Source: Flavobacterium sp. (lineage in GTDB: Bacteria > Bacteroidota > Bacteroidia > Flavobacteriales > Flavobacteriaceae). From it: DNA of 7,245 nt. Under the pieces are notes generated by a model. That model searched no databases, was not told where the DNA came from, and worked only from the letters and a program-made list of their open reading frames with translations. Shown in pieces: positions 5,417-7,245 of the stretch; positions within the stretch are counted from its first letter, which is position 1, and each line of letters opens with the position of its first letter. The stretch lies in assembly GCA_019105125.1 (NCBI GenBank), contig JAHRWO010000359.1, positions 1 through 7,245 on the forward strand, written 5' to 3'. Both the position numbers and the translations under genes were made by a program.

Positions 5417-6475
5417 ATGATTCAAACAGATATTCTTATAATCGGTGCTGGTCCTACGGGACTTTTTGCCGTATTCGAAGCCGGACTTTTACAATTAAAA
5501 TGTCATATTATTGATGCTTTGCCACAACCTGGAGGGCAATTAGCAGAATTATATCCAAAAAAACCAATCTTCGATATTCCAGGTTATCCTTCAGTATTAG
5601 CGGGTGATTTGGTTAATAATTTAATGGAACAAATCAAACAGTTTCAACCTGGATTTACGTTAGGAGAAACCGCTGAAACCATTCAAAAATTAGAAGACGG
5701 AACTTTTATAGTTACCACTAATGAAGGAACGCAACATCATGCAAAAGCAGTAGCTATTGCTGGTGGTTTAGGGACATTTGAGCCAAGAAAACCAATTTTA
5801 AAAGATATCGAGTTTTACGAAAAAGAAGATCGTGGAGTAGATTATTTCGTAAAAGATCCAGAAAAATATCGTGGAAAAAATATCGTAATCGCTGGTGGAG
5901 GTGATTCTGCTTTAGATTGGAGTATTTTCTTATCGAGTGTAGCGAATTCTGTGACTTTAGTTCATAGAAGAAATGAATTTAGAGGCGCTTTAGATTCAGT
6001 TGAAAAAGTACAAGAATTAAAGAATGCGGGTAAAATTAAATTAGTTACTCCGGCTGAAGTTGTTGGATTTAATGGTAGTGAAAGAATTACCGCTGTTGAC
6101 ATTGAAGTTAACGGTGCCAGAATGAAAGCAGAATGCGATTATTTCATTCCACTTTTCGGACTTACACCAAAGTTAGGACCAATTGCCAACTGGGGATTGG
6201 AAATCGAAAAGAACGCCATCAAAGTAAATAACGCTTTAGATTATCAAACCAATATCGACGGAATTTACGCTATCGGTGACGTAAATATCTATCCAGGGAA
6301 ATTAAAACTGATTTTATGTGGATTCCACGAAGCTACTTTAATGTGTCAAAGTGTGTACAATAGAATCAATCCAGGAAAACGTTACGTATTGAAATATACT
6401 ACTGTTTCTGGAGTAGATGGTTTTGATGGAACCAGAAAAGAAGCAGAAAAAGCCGTTGTAAAATCGATTGATTAA
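5417..6475 (+). CDS. Thioredoxin-reductase-like ferredoxin/flavodoxin--NADP+ reductase
   Basis: This 352-residue cytosolic flavoprotein has two Rossmann folds. The FAD site is IIGAGPTGLFA (residues 8-18) followed by PGGQL (38-42). The NADPH site is IAGGGDSALDW (158-168) with the phosphate-binding HRRNEFR (183-189). The second FAD motif is YAIGDVN (284-290). The CxxC of thioredoxin reductases is missing from the central domain, and the length and C-terminal tail fit the TrxR-like ferredoxin-NADP+ reductases. It should move electrons between NADPH and a ferredoxin or flavodoxin. The [2Fe-2S] ferredoxin encoded one base downstream is the obvious partner, and the Fe-S carriers upstream suggest cluster assembly as one consumer. 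A Crp/Fnr-type operator at 5352-5367 points to redox control. The ATG lies after an A-rich stretch, without a Shine-Dalgarno sequence. Family call firm, direction of electron flow not determined. Confidence 0.88.
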   Translation: MIQTDILIIGAGPTGLFAVFEAGLLQLKCHIIDALPQPGGQLAELYPKKPIFDIPGYPSVLAGDLVNNLMEQIKQFQPGFTLGETAETIQKLEDGTFIVTTNEGTQHHAKAVAIAGGLGTFEPRKPILKDIEFYEKEDRGVDYFVKDPEKYRGKNIVIAGGGDSALDWSIFLSSVANSVTLVHRRNEFRGALDSVEKVQELKNAGKIKLVTPAEVVGFNGSERITAVDIEVNGARMKAECDYFIPLFGLTPKLGPIANWGLEIEKNAIKVNNALDYQTNIDGIYAIGDVNIYPGKLKLILCGFHEATLMCQSVYNRINPGKRYVLKYTTVSGVDGFDGTRKEAEKAVVKSID

Positions 6476-6476
6476 T

Positions 6477-6809
6477 ATGAGCCAAGACGTAACCATTTTT
6501 ATAACCGACAGAAACGGAGTTAAACACGAAGTGTTAGCCCCAACCGACATGAACATGAACATTATGGAGTTAATTCGTTCTTATGAATTAGCCGAAGAAG
6601 GAACCGTTGGTGTTTGCGGCGGAATGGCGATGTGCGCTTCTTGTCAGTGTTATATTTTAAATGATGTCGTTTCATTAGAACGCAATCCCGATGAGGAAGC
6701 CATGCTTTGGGAAGCTTATCACGTAAAGGATAATTCAAGGTTAGGTTGTCAAATTCCAATCACAGAAGATTTAGAAGGTTTAGAAATTGAAATAGCACCA
6801 GAACAATAA
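6477..6809 (+). CDS. Adrenodoxin-type [2Fe-2S] ferredoxin
   Basis: The 110-residue protein is a soluble electron carrier. The four cluster ligands follow the adrenodoxin/Isc-ferredoxin pattern: Cys47-x5-Cys53-x2-Cys56 in GVCGGMAMCASCQC, and Cys91 in SRLGCQIPI. An extra cysteine sits at 58. The acidic tail (EDLEGLEIEIAPEQ) and acidic helix around 68-80 are usual docking surfaces for reductases. The ATG at 6477 is chosen over the TTG at 6468 because it lies one base after the reductase stop and gives a normal N-terminus, so the two genes should be translated together. It should take electrons from that reductase and pass them to Fe-S assembly or another oxidoreductase. A perfect hairpin ends the operon. 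Confident in family, target inferred. Confidence 0.92.
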   Translation: MSQDVTIFITDRNGVKHEVLAPTDMNMNIMELIRSYELAEEGTVGVCGGMAMCASCQCYILNDVVSLERNPDEEAMLWEAYHVKDNSRLGCQIPITEDLEGLEIEIAPEQ

Positions 6810-6811
6810 AA

Positions 6812-6837
6812 AAAAGCGAGAAGAAATTCTCGCTTTT
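6812..6837. terminator. Bidirectional terminator between ferredoxin and DUF3050 genes
   Basis: AAAAGCGAGAA (6812-6822) and TTCTCGCTTTT (6827-6837) form a perfect 11-base stem with a GAAA tetraloop. Rightward transcripts end in UUUU then CGUUUU. Leftward transcripts from the convergent gene end in a longer U-run, from the A-tract at 6808-6816. It lies two bases after the ferredoxin stop and four bases before the end of the minus-strand gene. Confidence 0.88.
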
Positions 6838-6841
6838 CGTT

Positions 6842-7245
6842 TTATACTAATTCATGTTTCAATTCTACTTGCTCTTCAATAGCATTCCAAAGTCCGATTC
6901 TCTTTTCTAATGCTAAAATCGAAACTTCTTCTACTTCATTCCATTTTTGTTCAGAATCACCACAAAGTTCAGTAATCATTTGCATGGCCATTGGACCGTG
7001 TTCATCAGTATCTAATTCAATATGTCTTTCGAAATAATAAATTAGTTTTGATAAATCCGTTTCTGGGAAGTTTTGCTGAAAGTTTTTCAAGATTTCGGTA
7101 AACATATTCGGAATCAAATCTTCTCTTCCAAAAGTAAATGCAGCTGCAATTTCATGAGGTTTTCCTTGTTCAATCACACGGAAAGTAAAATCCAAAAACG
7201 CTTTTACATTCGGATGTAAATCACTTTGTTTTATCGATACAAATA
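6842..7245 (-). CDS. DUF3050 family protein (haem-oxygenase-like fold), C-terminal part
   Basis: The reading frame is open to the right edge of the window, so the N-terminus is cut off. 133 residues are visible, about the second half of a family that, from memory, is near 250 residues. An internal TTG at 7195 is not the true start, because coding sequence with the same character (DLHPNVKAFLDFTF) continues through it. Recognisable family features are HEIAAAFTFGREDLIPNMF, then YYFERHIELDTDEHGPMAMQM with its conserved histidines and acidic residues, and a helical end with RIGLWNAI. The helical, His/Glu-rich pattern resembles the TenA/haem-oxygenase superfamily, but no reaction has been established for this group to my knowledge. 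It converges on the ferredoxin operon and shares its terminator, and no link in function is implied. Confidence 0.78.
   Translation of the reverse strand, partial: FVSIKQSDLHPNVKAFLDFTFRVIEQGKPHEIAAAFTFGREDLIPNMFTEILKNFQQNFPETDLSKLIYYFERHIELDTDEHGPMAMQMITELCGDSEQKWNEVEEVSILALEKRIGLWNAIEEQVELKHELV

Noticed and set aside
6562..6759. 65-codon minus-strand open frame inside the ferredoxin gene
   Set aside because: Opposite strand of a well-conserved ferredoxin with all four ligands intact. No independent support.

Overview
The window is AT-rich and looks like the chromosome of a Flavobacterium-type member of the Bacteroidota. The evidence is TAnnTTTG-like promoter elements, weak Shine-Dalgarno signals, AGA/CGT-leaning arginine codons, and protein families typical of that group. 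No mobile element, CRISPR array, rRNA or tRNA is visible. Family assignments come from reading motifs in the translations, not from a database search.

Layout, left to right. (1) 51-1017: a LysE-type membrane exporter followed at once by a small MGMT-fold, alkyltransferase-like protein that lacks the catalytic cysteine. (2) 1181-3675: an envelope cluster of a secreted YceI-family protein, an outer-membrane beta-barrel protein and a second, diverged YceI-like protein, with a strong hairpin between the barrel and the second YceI gene. (3) 3886-5340: iron-sulfur cluster maturation genes. An Mrp/NBP35-type P-loop ATPase carries an in-frame TGA where the family has arginine, and a NifU C-terminal (Nfu) scaffold protein follows. 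A 13-bp-period repeat separates the two. (4) 5417-6809: a thioredoxin-reductase-like ferredoxin/flavodoxin NADP+ reductase and its probable partner, an adrenodoxin-type [2Fe-2S] ferredoxin, one base apart. (5) 6842 to the right edge, minus strand: the C-terminal part of a DUF3050 (haem-oxygenase-like) protein, convergent with the ferredoxin across a shared bidirectional terminator.

Regions 3 and 4 form a theme of Fe-S cluster carriage plus the NADPH-to-ferredoxin electron supply that such assembly or other oxidoreductases would use. The main regulatory signal is a set of Crp/Fnr-type palindromes (TGA-N6-TCA) in front of three transcription units. The two in front of the first YceI gene and the ferredoxin reductase lie at exactly the same distance (36.5 bp, centre to final G) from a -7-like TTTG, a geometry expected of a class II activator. 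This suggests that the YceI/barrel cluster and the reductase/ferredoxin pair share one redox- or gas-responsive regulator.

Most genes here are ordinary housekeeping or envelope genes. I do not see a new defence or mobile system. The points most worth following are the shared operator geometry, the TGA in mrp with an SD-like restart just after it, and the YceI-barrel-YceI arrangement.
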